Assembly: GCF_020923435.1 (NCBI RefSeq)
Contig: NZ_CP087263.1
Coordinates: forward strand, 4,560,001-4,624,000
Direction of reading: 5' to 3'
DNA length: 64,000 nucleotides
From: Brevibacillus humidisoli
GTDB taxonomy: Bacteria; Bacillota; Bacilli; Brevibacillales; Brevibacillaceae
Shown here: positions 41,903 to 50,526 of the stretch, piece after piece
Layout: every line of letters begins with the position of its first letter
How positions within the stretch are numbered: position 1 is the stretch's first letter
Notes under the pieces: generated by a model
Database searches by the model: none
Seen by the model: only the letters and a program-made list of their open reading frames with translations
What the model was told of the DNA's origin: nothing
Position numbers and translations under genes: made by a program

Positions 41903-43355
41903 TTGCTACAACAACTGAAAATGACGTGGTTCTCCAATGTGCGGGGGGGATGTACTGGCAGGGATGACGGTCGCTTTGGCGCTGATCCCGGAGGCGATTG
42001 CCTTTTCCATCATCGCCGGTGTCGATCCTATGGTCGGTTTGTATGCCTCGTTCTGCATCGCTTGTGTGATCGCCATTACCGGCGGTCGACCGGGGATGAT
42101 CTCGGCTGCTACGGGTGCCATGGCGCTGCTGATGGTTACACTGGTGAAGGAACACGGAGTCGAGTATTTGTTCGCCGCCACTGTTCTGACGGGGATCATC
42201 CAGTTAGTGATGGGGTATGCCAAGGTCGGCAGGTTTATCACCTTCATTCCTCATTCCGTCATGATCGGATTTGTGAATGCCTTGGCGATTCTGATTTTTA
42301 TGGCGCAATTGCCTCATTTTGTCGGGGAGTCCTGGGTGATGTACGCGATCGTTGCCGGAACACTAGCGATTATTTACTTGCTTCCGCGCTTGATTAGAGC
42401 CGTTCCTTCGCCGCTGATTGCGATTATTGTGATGACCGCTCTGGCCATGTATTTCGGCTTGGAGGTAAGAACGGTGGGCGATATGGGTCAGATCACGCGT
42501 GAGCTGCCCGTCTTCCATTTGCCCATGGTACCGTTGACGTTTGAGACGCTGACAATTCTTTTCCCTTACGCCTTCGCGCTTGCTCTCGTGGGGATCCTGG
42601 AGTCGCTGTTGACGGCGACGATTGTAGATGAAATGACGGGAACGAAGAGCAACAAGAATACGGAAGTGAAAGGGCAAGGCATCGCCAATGTGGTAACAGG
42701 CTTCTTCGGCGGGATGGCCGGATGCGCGATGATCGGACAATCCGTCATCAATGTAAAATCCGGTGGCAGAGGCAGATTGTCGGCGCTGGTGGCTGGGGTC
42801 TTTCTCTTGTTTCTGATCATGGTCTTGGGAGACGTGGTGCAGCAGATTCCGATGGCTGCTCTGGTGGGTGTCATGATCATGGTATCGATCAGTACGTTTG
42901 ATTGGCAGTCATTGAAAGAGCTGCGCAGAATTCCGCTGAGTGATTCCGTGGTGATGATCACCACCGTAGCGATCGTCGTGGTGACGCATGACTTGTCCAA
43001 AGGCGTCATCGCGGGAGTGGTGCTCAGTGCACTCGTCTTTGGCTGGAAGATTGCACGCCTGAAGACGTCGACCGTGACCAACCCCAGCGGGGCTAAAGTG
43101 TACACCGTTTCCGGGCAGCTGTTCTTTGGCACGATGAGCCATTTCGTGGAACAGTTTCAGTTCGATGAGGATCCGAAACACGTCATCATTGATTTTCGGC
43201 ACTCGCATGTGTGGGATCAGTCCGCTGTGACGGCGATTGCCAAAGTGATCTTTATGTACCAGCAGCGGGACAAGCAGGTATCGATCGAAGGATTAAATGA
43301 AGAAAGCCAGCTATTGGTCGAAAAGATTGGCCTTTCTGCACCGTCGGGACATTAG
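41903..43355 (+). pseudogene. SulP-family anion transporter, frameshifted at a G7 tract near its start
   Basis: A sulfate/bicarbonate-type transporter with about 12 helices and a C-terminal STAS domain. The best start is TTG 41903 (AGAGG upstream), giving [15 protein letters not shown], but seven G at 41943-41949 shift the frame. With six G the reading continues correctly as [39 protein letters not shown]. The downstream frame (ATG 41937 to 43355, 472 aa) is fully open: [49 protein letters not shown], and the STAS part [24 protein letters not shown]...[22 protein letters not shown] 41937 could in principle serve as start but has no ribosome site. A single-base error, phase variation or a true mutation are all possible. 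Confidence 0.85.
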
Positions 43356-43370
43356 TTGTGATAAAGAAAA

Positions 43371-43408
43371 GAAAGTCTTGATAGATTAGTGCCTATCAAG
43401 ACTTTTTG
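43371..43408 (+). terminator. Terminator after the SulP gene
   Basis: AAAGTCTTGATAG and CTATCAAGACTTTTT form a 13-bp stem around ATTAGTGC with a T5 tail. Confidence 0.92.
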
Positions 43409-43749
43409 TCATATCTGTTAGCTTTTAAAAAGGATGGCATACCTGTCGCCAAGGGAGTGCCTATGGTTGGATTGTGACAGGATCGTGGCTTGTTTGAGAA
43501 ATTTCCGATATGGTATGGCATGATCATTCCCTTAACTCTTTTTCTGAAAAAGATATACGCTAAAAAGGTTGTTTCGACCTTTTGGAACCGCCAGCTAGCG
43601 GAGAACGGCAGCCGAGGCGATATGAAGACAGGTCAATCTCCCTCTTACTCGATCAAACTCATTTTATGAAAAATATTGTAAGATTGTTATAAAATATTGT
43701 ATAGTGTAATAAATATTTCCTTATCGATCAAGGGGGTGTGATTTCCATA
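43409..43749 (+). other. AT-rich intergenic region before the XRE/TPR regulator
   Basis: No gene seen. The last 80 bases are very AT-rich (repeated AAAATATTGTA at ~43670 and ~43693, a direct repeat of 23 bases period) and contain TATAGTGTAATAA, a possible promoter for the regulator. Confidence 0.4.
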
Positions 43750-45109
43750 ATGGACATACAACCAACGATTCGATCCGAGATAGAAAAACATCTCAAAGAA
43801 AAGGGCTTTACACTGAGCAAACTAAGTGAACGAACCGGAATCAATAACGGAAACTTGAGTGAAATCTTCAACAGCAATCCCCCACGTCCGATTACGGTTC
43901 GACAGTTAGATGCAATCACCGTAGCGATAGGCTATGAACCGGGCTGGTTGTACGATCTTTACCCTGAAGAATGTGCGATGCCAGAAAGAATCTCTCGACC
44001 GCGAGTCATTCCGTTCCTGATTCGTTGTTCGGAACTTGGCCGAACGGAATTGATTGAGAGAGTTGTTGCCGTGTTAATGGAGAATCCGAAAAACGTCTCG
44101 ATCTTGTATGACGTAGCGGAACAGTTGTATAAGTCAGGCAGACGAAAGGAATCCGCGCTGTTCTATCGACTAGTGATCGACAACGAAAAGGACAACCATT
44201 CCGACCGATTCCTGATCAGTCAGTATCGTTTGTTTCGTGCTTCGCTGGGTACGGACGTTGAGGAAAACTGGAAGGCCGTGATCCGATTTGAGCCGTATCG
44301 AAATCGGTTATCGGAGGGGAACAGGTTGGATGGGCTTTTGCAGCTGGCTAATGTCTGCTTTGCACTCCACAGGTGGGAGGATGTCGAACGGTTTGCTGAT
44401 GAATTGAGGGAGTTGGCAACTATCGTTTACCAAAACGAAATGCGCAAGAAAAAACGGAAGAAAGTAAGTGAACCTCTACAAACAGAGAGGCATTTGGTGG
44501 TATATTATGGACAAGGGTATCTTTTAAAATCAGTAGCATTAGAAAAACAGGGTCTGTATGAAAAGGCAAAGGAATATGTTTCAGGTTACTCAGACCTTAG
44601 CTGGTTTGAACTGCTTGACGAAGTTGGGCTGAAAGAAGTAGAAAAAATTTAGTCTTTGGGCCACTGCTAATACGTACAATCTCGACGTTCTTATGGGTAA
44701 TACTGACGTTCTCCCCGATTATGTACGATTTTTAGTTAATCATCCGAACGAGTTACTGGCCAGCTTAATCATAATCGTCGAGTCAGCAGTCAAACATGGG
44801 TTTTCCATAGACAACATATTGGAACGATTCGCGACGGAGATCAGCCACTTTTCTGAACGGCAGAATTCTGTTGATCTAGACCGTTACTACCGCTTTCGGT
44901 ATTGGCTGGCCAAATATCGACTGCAAAATGGTCAATACGTTACAGGTATTAATGATATTTTACATTGCCTCAGTTTATCTGCAAGAACGAATAATATTAT
45001 TGGTTTTAAACAATCTGTAGCCTTATATGAGATCAACAGGCATTATGCAACAGATCAACAAAAACTTCAATTTTCTCTCGCCGGCTCTAAACCTGAGTTT
45101 GGTTGGTAG
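43750..45109 (+). pseudogene. XRE-type HTH regulator with TPR-like repeats, split by a frameshift in an A6 tract
   Basis: An intracellular regulator about 450 aa long if restored. ATG 43750 opens MDIQPTIRSEIEKHLKEKGFTLSKLSERTGINNGNLSEIFNSNPPRPITVRQLDAITVAIGY, a Cro/C1-type helix-turn-helix. All-helical repeats follow (~90-300; LYDVAEQLYKSGRRKESALFYRLVIDNEKD; LLQLANVCFALHRWEDVERFADELRELATIVY; GYLLKSVALEKQGLYEKAKEYVSGYS), the look of a TPR peptide receptor. At 44642-44650 (GTAGAAAAAATTTAG) the frame closes; removing one A gives VEKFSLWATANTYNLDVLMGNTDVLPDY and joins the frame ending at 45109 (...SKPEFGW). A short ORF overlaps its 3' end. Domain order matches the RRNPPA receptors (NprR, PlcR, Rgg), but I cannot assign it to one of them. 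Confidence 0.82.
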
Positions 45110-45176
45110 CGTTGCAGATAAACAGGTAATTAATCCAAGACGCAAAAATAATTATGAAAACGGTGTTGGTGGTTAA
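45045..45176 (+). CDS. Candidate signalling-peptide precursor overlapping the regulator's 3' end (43 aa)
   Basis: An ORF in the +1 frame relative to the regulator, starting 65 bases before its stop and ending with TAA at 45174-45176, exactly where the terminator begins. ATG 45045 gives a 43-aa product with a basic/polar start (MQQINKNFNF), a hydrophobic core (LSPALNLSLVGSVA) and a charged C-terminal part (DKQVINPRRKNNYENGVGG). An in-frame ATG at 45027 would add six residues. The ribosome site is weak (ACAGG). Size, position and layout resemble Phr/NprX-type pro-peptides, which overlap or follow their receptor genes. A chance ORF cannot be excluded. Confidence 0.4.
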   Translation: MQQINKNFNFLSPALNLSLVGSVADKQVINPRRKNNYENGVGG

Positions 45177-45199
45177 GCACTTTTTTGGGTGCTTTTTTC
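45175..45199 (+). terminator. Terminator after the regulator/peptide unit
   Basis: AAGCAC and GGTGCTT pair around a T-rich loop and are followed by a T6 run. Confidence 0.8.
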
Positions 45200-45218
45200 T
45201 TTGAAAATCCCTAATGAT

Positions 45219-45795
45219 CTAGCATCGGAGTAAAAAATCTGGTCTAATCCTCCGAATCATTGGACAAATAAAAAAAGACAATAGAATGCCCGGAACGACT
45301 AAAAAGTTGTGAGCAAGGGCAATGAGAGCCTTTTTCTTCCTAGGACGAGAAGCTAATATACAATAATTTGCTGCCAAGGCTGAGTTGCGAGTTCGTGATG
45401 CTGCCCATGCAGTACACAAAGGGAAGACTTTATGTGTGGATTTCTCGTGTATTTTTTTACCTTAAATCCCATGAGTTACCAGGACAAACCCCAGTCCATG
45501 AAGTCAAATGAGCAGCATTTGGAAATTGACTCATATAATGGCGAGAAGAACCACTGCTGTTGATTTGTCTACCCCAGGTACGGATTGAAGGAGTTGTACC
45601 TCTTCTTTGTAAGGCTCCAAGTATTTGTCAATCTCTTCGTCAAGTTTCCGAATCGACTCCTCTAAAAACATAATGTGACTCCAAGACTGGCGGATCAGGA
45701 AGATCTGATGGTGTGTAAAAGTTCCAAACAGGGAGTCCGAAAGGGCTTTGACTTTCTGTCTCACCTTCCCCTTCACACAACCTAGGAGTTCATCT
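45219..45795 (-). pseudogene. IS110-family transposase remnant
   Basis: Fragments of a DEDD-type IS110/IS1111 transposase in different frames. 45776-45531 has KGKVRQKVKALSDSLFGTFTHHQIFLIRQSWSHIMFLEESIRKLDEEIDKYLEP and LLQSVPGVDKSTAVVLLAII, the helix-hairpin-helix of the Transposase_20 domain. The stretch to 45420 contains FPNAAHLTSWTGVCPGNS and NPHIKSSLC in shifted frames. 45419-45219 holds AWAASRTRNSALAANYCILASRPRKKKALIALAHNFLVVPGILL, the conserved C-terminus. The N-terminal catalytic DEDD part is missing. No element ends were identified. Confidence 0.85.
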
Positions 45796-45845
45796 TTTCA
45801 TGTTGGGATGTGGCTCAGAAAGGCATGGAGGTTTTGTTCACATGT

Positions 45846-46274
45846 CTATTTGACGACCATGACCGGGCAAGGGGAAAGCTGAACAACCTTATGGCTGACG
45901 CTCCCTAATACCAGTTCTTCCAATCTGCTTAAGCCGCGACTGCCGATCATGATCAGATCGACGGCTGCACGTCCGGCATATGCGGTGATTTCTTCGGCGG
46001 GATCACCCAGCCCTACTTCCAGTCTAAAAGGAATGCCATTCAGACGGAAGTCATGTTCAATCTGCCGGATTGCCTGATGGGCTTGTTCCGTCAGGAGCAT
46101 ACGGACGTCAAACCTCGCATCCAGCAGTTGCGTTTTGGTTGGCGCTTTACTGACGACATGCATCAGCGTAACAGTGGAACTCCCCATCTTGCTGGCCAGA
46201 TTGATGGCAGCAGATGCGGCTTTTTGAGAGTGCCTAGATCCATCAGCGGCTACTAAAATGTGTTGAAACATCAT
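45846..46274 (-). CDS. Universal stress protein, UspA family
   Basis: A 142-aa single-domain Usp protein, probably an ATP-binding dimer in the cytoplasm. It starts FQHILVAADGSRHSQKAASAAINLASKMGSSTVTLMHVV with the phosphate-binding Asp (AADGS). It ends GSRGLSRLEELVLGSVSHKVVQLSPCPVMVVK, carrying the G-2x-G-9x-G-S ATP-binding motif. A second ATG directly follows the first (46271). It is 32 bases downstream of a 55-codon gene on the same strand, and both share a promoter with a cre site. SulP transporters and Usp proteins are often neighbours; here the XRE/IS110 segment lies between them. Confidence 0.93.
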   Translation of the reverse strand: MMFQHILVAADGSRHSQKAASAAINLASKMGSSTVTLMHVVSKAPTKTQLLDARFDVRMLLTEQAHQAIRQIEHDFRLNGIPFRLEVGLGDPAEEITAYAGRAAVDLIMIGSRGLSRLEELVLGSVSHKVVQLSPCPVMVVK

Positions 46275-46306
46275 CTATATTCCCCGTGTATTGTTCGTCA
46301 AATGCT

Positions 46307-46474
46307 TTACTGTTGGGTGAACCAAGCGGCAATCGATAACACGGCCAGTGCAATCGGGTTTCTGCTTTGCCGCTGAGCCTTTTGTAAGGAAGCGGATACA
46401 TCCTGCTTGGTTTTCTCATTTGAGGTTTTCCATATCTGCATAGCCTGTCTACGGTATCTGGACTCAAAGATCAT
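46307..46474 (-). CDS. Small protein with C-terminal membrane anchor (55 aa)
   Basis: Not recognised. ATG 46474 lies behind a good GGGAGTG ribosome site. The sequence MIFESRYRRQAMQIWKTSNEKTKQDVSASLQKAQRQSRNP is basic and helical and is followed by one hydrophobic segment (IALAVLSIAAWF) and TQQ at the end. A tail-anchored or peripheral membrane protein is suggested. It is the first gene of a two-gene unit with uspA, 32 bases apart. Confidence 0.65.
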   Translation of the reverse strand: MIFESRYRRQAMQIWKTSNEKTKQDVSASLQKAQRQSRNPIALAVLSIAAWFTQQ

Positions 46475-46509
46475 CTTGGTCACACTCCCTGTATTAGATA
46501 TGAACCGAA

Positions 46510-46539
46510 ATGAAAGCGCTTCCTCTTCTTGTTATTATA
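46510..46539 (-). promoter_or_regulatory. Promoter and cre site of the small-protein/uspA unit
   Basis: A minus-strand TATAAT (46539-46534; only a weak -35, TTCCCC) is followed by ATGAAAGCGCTTCCT (plus strand 46510-46524), which fits the CcpA consensus WTGNAANCGNWNNCW at every fixed position. The site would lie at about +3 to +17, suited to carbon-catabolite repression. Confidence 0.55.
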
Positions 46540-46824
46540 ACTGATTGTGCGGCCCAGGGGAATCCATTGCTGTTCAAGATCGTTTGATAATCAGGTTTCT
46601 CAGTACGAATGATTCAACGGCATGAAGGAATCGCAAATCGCTTGCATGATGTTGCAGCAGTTGTTTCCAGCCAGGGGATTCCCGCCGTCTCGAGGAGGTA
46701 AGGTTGGCGTGCCTTCCTGTGCAGGTGAAACTGTCGCCCATTGGTTTACGTAATAAATAAGTAAGCACGCATTTTGCATGTAGCTTGATTCGGGATGTTC
46801 GTAAACAGAGGGAGAGGACCAAAT

Positions 46825-47637
46825 ATGCTGTCCACATTCCATAAAAAGCAATCGACAATCTACATCGTCCTGTTTGCTATATTGCTCGCAATCATTGTCG
46901 GACTTCTCATCCTGGAACCGCCACAAGACGGAGAAGGATGGGCAAATATCGCAGGCATCTCTCTAGCGGCCCTATTTTTTCTCGTTTTGGCTGTCAGGGA
47001 AAAACAGCGGGCCAGGCATACAGCCGAAACGGTCGTCGAGAAGTCGGAGAGGCACCTGCTCCAGGCAGACCGGCTGATTGTCAAAAAAACGGCAGGCTTC
47101 CTGCCGCAGTATTGGCTCTTTTATGCCAATGGCAAGTACCTGGCGCGCATTGCTGTGCAACGAGTGCCGTGGTATGCGTATCTGCTGCAATTGGTCCCTA
47201 ACCTGACCGTACATCTCTGGCTGCCGCTGACCTATACGATACGGGACCATGATGATAAACCGATTGGCAGCTTTCGAAACAACGCGAGAATGAAGCTGGA
47301 AGTGGCGATCTTCGATGCAGAGGGACAGAAGATCGGGATTTACAAGCAGAATGATTGGAAGACGGTGCTCACCTTTCAGGGGGTATTGGAAGACGCTCAG
47401 GGGCGTCCGCTGTTGAAAGCCAAAAGCAGTGGGTTCACCGGGGACTTTTCCATTACTGACGAAGAGGGGAAACAGTGGGCTGTGTTTCGGTACGGATGGG
47501 TTCCGGTCGAACAGCAGCAGTTGTTCAAAGACTATAACAATCCCTATATTGAAATCGATGACGATCTGTCGGCCAATGAGCGGCTGATGCTGCTTGCAAT
47601 GATCAGTACCTGGTTTGCGCGGAAATCAACAGCATGA
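46825..47637 (+). CDS. Membrane protein with LURP-one/tubby-like C-terminal domain
   Basis: Function unknown. Start at ATG 46825 behind GGGAGAGGA (frame open to 46795); 270 aa. Two N-terminal membrane helices (~10-30 STIYIVLFAILLAIIVGLLIL; ~42-60 IAGISLAALFFLVLAV) precede a charged linker. The beta-rich domain of ~180 residues reads LIVKKTAGFLPQYWLFYANGKYLARI, TYTIRDHDDKPIGSFRNNARMKLEVAIFDAEGQKIGIYKQND and FSITDEEGKQWAVFRYGW. The repeated 'x.D..G..IG' strands resemble LURP-one/scramblase (tubby C-terminal-like) proteins. That assignment is by pattern only. It stands alone, divergent from the usp unit. Confidence 0.65.
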   Translation: MLSTFHKKQSTIYIVLFAILLAIIVGLLILEPPQDGEGWANIAGISLAALFFLVLAVREKQRARHTAETVVEKSERHLLQADRLIVKKTAGFLPQYWLFYANGKYLARIAVQRVPWYAYLLQLVPNLTVHLWLPLTYTIRDHDDKPIGSFRNNARMKLEVAIFDAEGQKIGIYKQNDWKTVLTFQGVLEDAQGRPLLKAKSSGFTGDFSITDEEGKQWAVFRYGWVPVEQQQLFKDYNNPYIEIDDDLSANERLMLLAMISTWFARKSTA

Positions 47638-47711
47638 CAAGGCTATATTGGTATTCAAAAGAAAAGCGCGGAATGTGTCATTGAAGAGTACACGGCATGG
47701 TAATTAGCCAG

Positions 47712-48320
47712 TTACTCTATTTGTAGGACTTCATGATGAATTTGCAGCAAGGTTTTTTCGAACTGCTCATAAAACACAAGGGTATCTTGAATAAATGATT
47801 TTTGATATTGATCATTCATTCTGTCAACAGCCTTATTTAAATCAAAAAAATTGATCAATACCAGATATCCTTCCATCGAAAGAAGGTATTCGTCAAAAAA
47901 AGGGCGAGGAATCTTGCGATAGTCTTCTAAGATATTGGAATTCTGTACGGGAGAAATAGAGTTGATTGTAACGAAATGTTTTTCTTTACTTGCCGGAAAG
48001 TAAATAAAGTTCACCTTCACTAACAGGCTACTATCCTCTGATTTGTAATATGCTTCGTATCTTGCCGGAAATTCAACACTATGATCAATGATATCAGCTC
48101 CCCTTTCATCAAGATTATTTTCTGGAAACGAAGCTGTAATAACTGCAAGGTGTTCAGGAGAGATTTTTTCAAAATGGCTCGGGTCAAATTTTTCCTTAAA
48201 AGTAGAAAACGTCTTTTTGAAATCATCATAAGCAAGAATGCGGGATTCAGTGACAGTTTCATTTGCACATCCTGTAATCCATAACATTACTACTATAAAT
48301 AACAGCATCTTACTTTTCAT
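47712..48320 (-). CDS. Lipoprotein of unknown function (202 aa)
   Basis: Start at ATG 48320 (MKSKMLLFIVVMLWITGC), with GGGGTG ten bases upstream; the ATG at 48329 is too close. The lipobox ITGC gives a mature protein anchored at Cys18. The rest is about 185 residues, mixed alpha/beta, rich in Lys, Glu, Asn and aromatic residues (YEAYYKSEDSSLLVKVNFIYFPASKEKHFVTINSI), with no motif I recognise. The gene is clearly more AT-rich than its surroundings. It follows the exported-protein gene at 48384-49037 on the same strand, separated by a hairpin. Confidence 0.75.
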   Translation of the reverse strand: MKSKMLLFIVVMLWITGCANETVTESRILAYDDFKKTFSTFKEKFDPSHFEKISPEHLAVITASFPENNLDERGADIIDHSVEFPARYEAYYKSEDSSLLVKVNFIYFPASKEKHFVTINSISPVQNSNILEDYRKIPRPFFDEYLLSMEGYLVLINFFDLNKAVDRMNDQYQKSFIQDTLVFYEQFEKTLLQIHHEVLQIE

Positions 48321-48344
48321 GCTCGCCATTCACCCCATGTGTGA

Positions 48345-48373
48345 AGAGAAGAGTCATGCGACTCTTCTCTAAC
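48345..48373 (-). terminator. Hairpin between the two exported-protein genes
   Basis: GAGAAGAGTC and GACTCTTCTC form a perfect 10-bp stem around a 4-base loop; no T run follows on the minus strand. Terminator or mRNA-stabilising structure. Confidence 0.5.
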
Positions 48374-48383
48374 CAACTAAATT

Positions 48384-49037
48384 TTATTCCTGCCATGCTT
48401 CACTGAACACATCCATATGGTCTGCCACAAACACAGTCGCATCAATAGGCTTGTCAACATAAGTTCTGTTACTTGGATCTGCAGTATTATAATAATAAAC
48501 TCTTACCGTACCATCCGTCGTACGACCTTTGTACCAAAAGCGGATGAAACCTGTTTTTCCGGGATCTACCTCCATATCTCCCTTGGCACCAACCGCTTCA
48601 TTTGTTGCCCGGGTTGTTTTATGCTCAACACCAACAGTAGAATTAAGTTCGGCAAGAATTCCAGCCTTAATTTCTCCTGTGAACTCTAAACTCCCACTCC
48701 ACTCAGAGCCCTGGGATTCAGATCTTGTAACAGTAACTGTCATATTATATGGCTTTGAGTTTCGTGTGTTGTCGTGTTCGAAGGTAATGATTTCCCTGAA
48801 CTTTTTGACAGTAACATACCCATCGGGGTCATAACTATGGAAGATTGGGCCAACTATAACGTCTCTTGGTTTTACAATATCATCAAGCTCGGATTCGGGT
48901 ATACCATTTTGTGTCGTTTCGGTTGCTGGGGCAACAGTCACTTTTGTTTGGGGTTGCTCCGGTTGAGGGGCAGCACTTACAATTGCAGGAACTACTAGTA
49001 AAAACGTGAGAATACATAAACCTGCTTTCTTCCTCAT
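48384..49037 (-). CDS. Secreted protein of unknown function (217 aa)
   Basis: ATG 49037 has AGGAGTG seven to eight bases upstream. A clear signal peptide (MRKKAGLCILTFLLVVPAIVSAA) predicts export. The mature part has a Pro/Gln/Thr-rich start, then an all-beta pattern (YVTVKKFREIITFEHDNTRNSKPYNMTVTVTRSESQGSEWSGSLEFTGEIKAGILAELNSTVGVEHKTTRATNEAVGAKGDMEVDPGKTGFIRFWYKGRTTDGTVRVYYYN). The alternating Ser/Thr-rich amphipathic strands vaguely recall aerolysin/ETX-type beta-pore or surface proteins; I make no assignment. The next gene on this strand encodes a lipoprotein, so the pair may act together. Confidence 0.75.
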   Translation of the reverse strand: MRKKAGLCILTFLLVVPAIVSAAPQPEQPQTKVTVAPATETTQNGIPESELDDIVKPRDVIVGPIFHSYDPDGYVTVKKFREIITFEHDNTRNSKPYNMTVTVTRSESQGSEWSGSLEFTGEIKAGILAELNSTVGVEHKTTRATNEAVGAKGDMEVDPGKTGFIRFWYKGRTTDGTVRVYYYNTADPSNRTYVDKPIDATVFVADHMDVFSEAWQE

Positions 49038-49494
49038 AAAAATTCACTCCTTAATGTTTGGCTTTTTAAGGAATAGTCTAGAGGTTACTCATATACTAAC
49101 TGGCAGGTTAATTTTTATCAATGTTATCCATCATAACCTTTTTAAGTAAAATTCCGGTTTCAAGTTCTATTAAAAGGAGAATAAACAATCTACTTAAAAT
49201 AAAATTGCCATGATTCTAACACGACATAATTTTCCCAAAATACAGGAATCTTATTGCCGAAGAAGGCCTCCATTTTATCCGTCCAGATATCTAGTTTCCT
49301 AATAACAATAAACGTTACTACTCTTCCTGCAGAAATAAAATAGGAGGACGCAGGGCGCATTCTTTACTCAAAAACTATGATTGACCGTTCTTGGATAAAA
49401 GAGGGAAAGTATTGCTTCTCTACGCGTAAGTATAGTACTGCAATTAATTCCAGTTTGATACCAAAAAGAGGGAACCAGAAAGTGAGGTGCAAAA
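49038..49494 (+). other. AT-rich intergenic region, no gene seen
   Basis: About 455 bases, markedly AT-rich, without a supported ORF, RNA or terminator. It should hold the promoters of the divergent secreted-protein and methyltransferase genes, but no strong hexamer pair stands out. Confidence 0.4.
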
Positions 49495-50526
49495 ATGAAC
49501 ATGAGCCGTCAGACAAACAAAGAGTACCAGCCGGGAGAGATGTTGTTCCAGATGATCCTGGGGAGCTGGATCGCCCAAGCGATTCATGTCGCTGCCAAGC
49601 TGGGAATCGCCGATCTTGTGAAAGAGGGTCCGCAGTCCTGTGAATACCTTGCATCCGAAAGCGACTGTCACGCGCCGACACTATATCGCCTCCTGCGGGC
49701 ACTCTCCAGTGTCGGCATTTTTGAGGAAAAGGGAGAAGGAGTGTATGGGCCATCGGAGATGAGCAGGTTGTTGGAGAGCGACTCTCCTGGTTCACTCCGA
49801 AATAGTGCGATCATGTACGGAGAAGAATGGCATCGCCGCGCATGGAGTCACCTATTGTACAGCGTTCAGACCGGAGAGCCGGCGTTTACGCATCTGCATC
49901 AGATGAACTTTTTTGATTACTTGGCGAAAAACGAAGAGGCGACACAGGTTTTCAGCGCAGCGATGACAAGTATCTCCGAAACGATGAATCCGCTCATTGC
50001 CCAGAACTATGATTTTGCCGATTGCCGGCTGCTGGTCGACGTTGGCGGGGGGCATGGTTCCCTGATGGCTGCGATTCTACAGGCTCATCCCCATCTGAGA
50101 GGAATCGTTTACGACCAACCCTTGGTCGCTGATGGAGCGAAACGCTTCCTGCAGTCAGCAGGATTGGACGATCGGTGTGACGTTCAGCCAGGCAGTTTTT
50201 TTGAGTCGATCCCAGCTGGTGCTGATACCTATCTGTTAAAGTTTGTCATCCACGACTGGCCGGATGAATCCGCGCTGACGATTTTGTCCAACTGCCGCAA
50301 GGCCATGTCAGCAGGGGCAAACCTATTGTTGGTGGAGCAAGTCCTGCTTCCCGATAGCGAATCGACACAGGCGAAGTGGACCGACCTGGAGATGCTGGTG
50401 ATGGTAGGCGGGAAAGAACGAACCGAGCAGGAGTTCCGGTCGTTGCTGTCGACAGCCGGTTTTGTATGCAGGCAGTTGATCCCGATCTCTGGTGGTGTTG
50501 CGATCATCCAGGCCACGGCTGTATAG
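49495..50526 (+). CDS. SAM-dependent O-methyltransferase (COMT/ASMT-like)
   Basis: Transfers methyl from SAM to a small-molecule hydroxyl; relatives act in antibiotic and pigment synthesis. 343 aa. The N-terminal winged-helix dimerisation domain (~15-100; MILGSWIAQAIHVAAKLGIADLVKEGPQSCEYLASESDCHAPTLYRLLRALSSVGIFEE) is followed by the catalytic domain. The SAM-binding motif LLVDVGGGHGSLMAAILQAHPHLRGIVYDQP is near 180-210, GSFFESIPAGADTYLLKFVIHDWPDESALTILSNCRKAM near 235, with the catalytic His in VIHDWPDE. GTGAGG precedes the start. No biosynthetic neighbours are visible, so the substrate is unknown. Confidence 0.92.
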   Translation: MNMSRQTNKEYQPGEMLFQMILGSWIAQAIHVAAKLGIADLVKEGPQSCEYLASESDCHAPTLYRLLRALSSVGIFEEKGEGVYGPSEMSRLLESDSPGSLRNSAIMYGEEWHRRAWSHLLYSVQTGEPAFTHLHQMNFFDYLAKNEEATQVFSAAMTSISETMNPLIAQNYDFADCRLLVDVGGGHGSLMAAILQAHPHLRGIVYDQPLVADGAKRFLQSAGLDDRCDVQPGSFFESIPAGADTYLLKFVIHDWPDESALTILSNCRKAMSAGANLLLVEQVLLPDSESTQAKWTDLEMLVMVGGKERTEQEFRSLLSTAGFVCRQLIPISGGVAIIQATAV

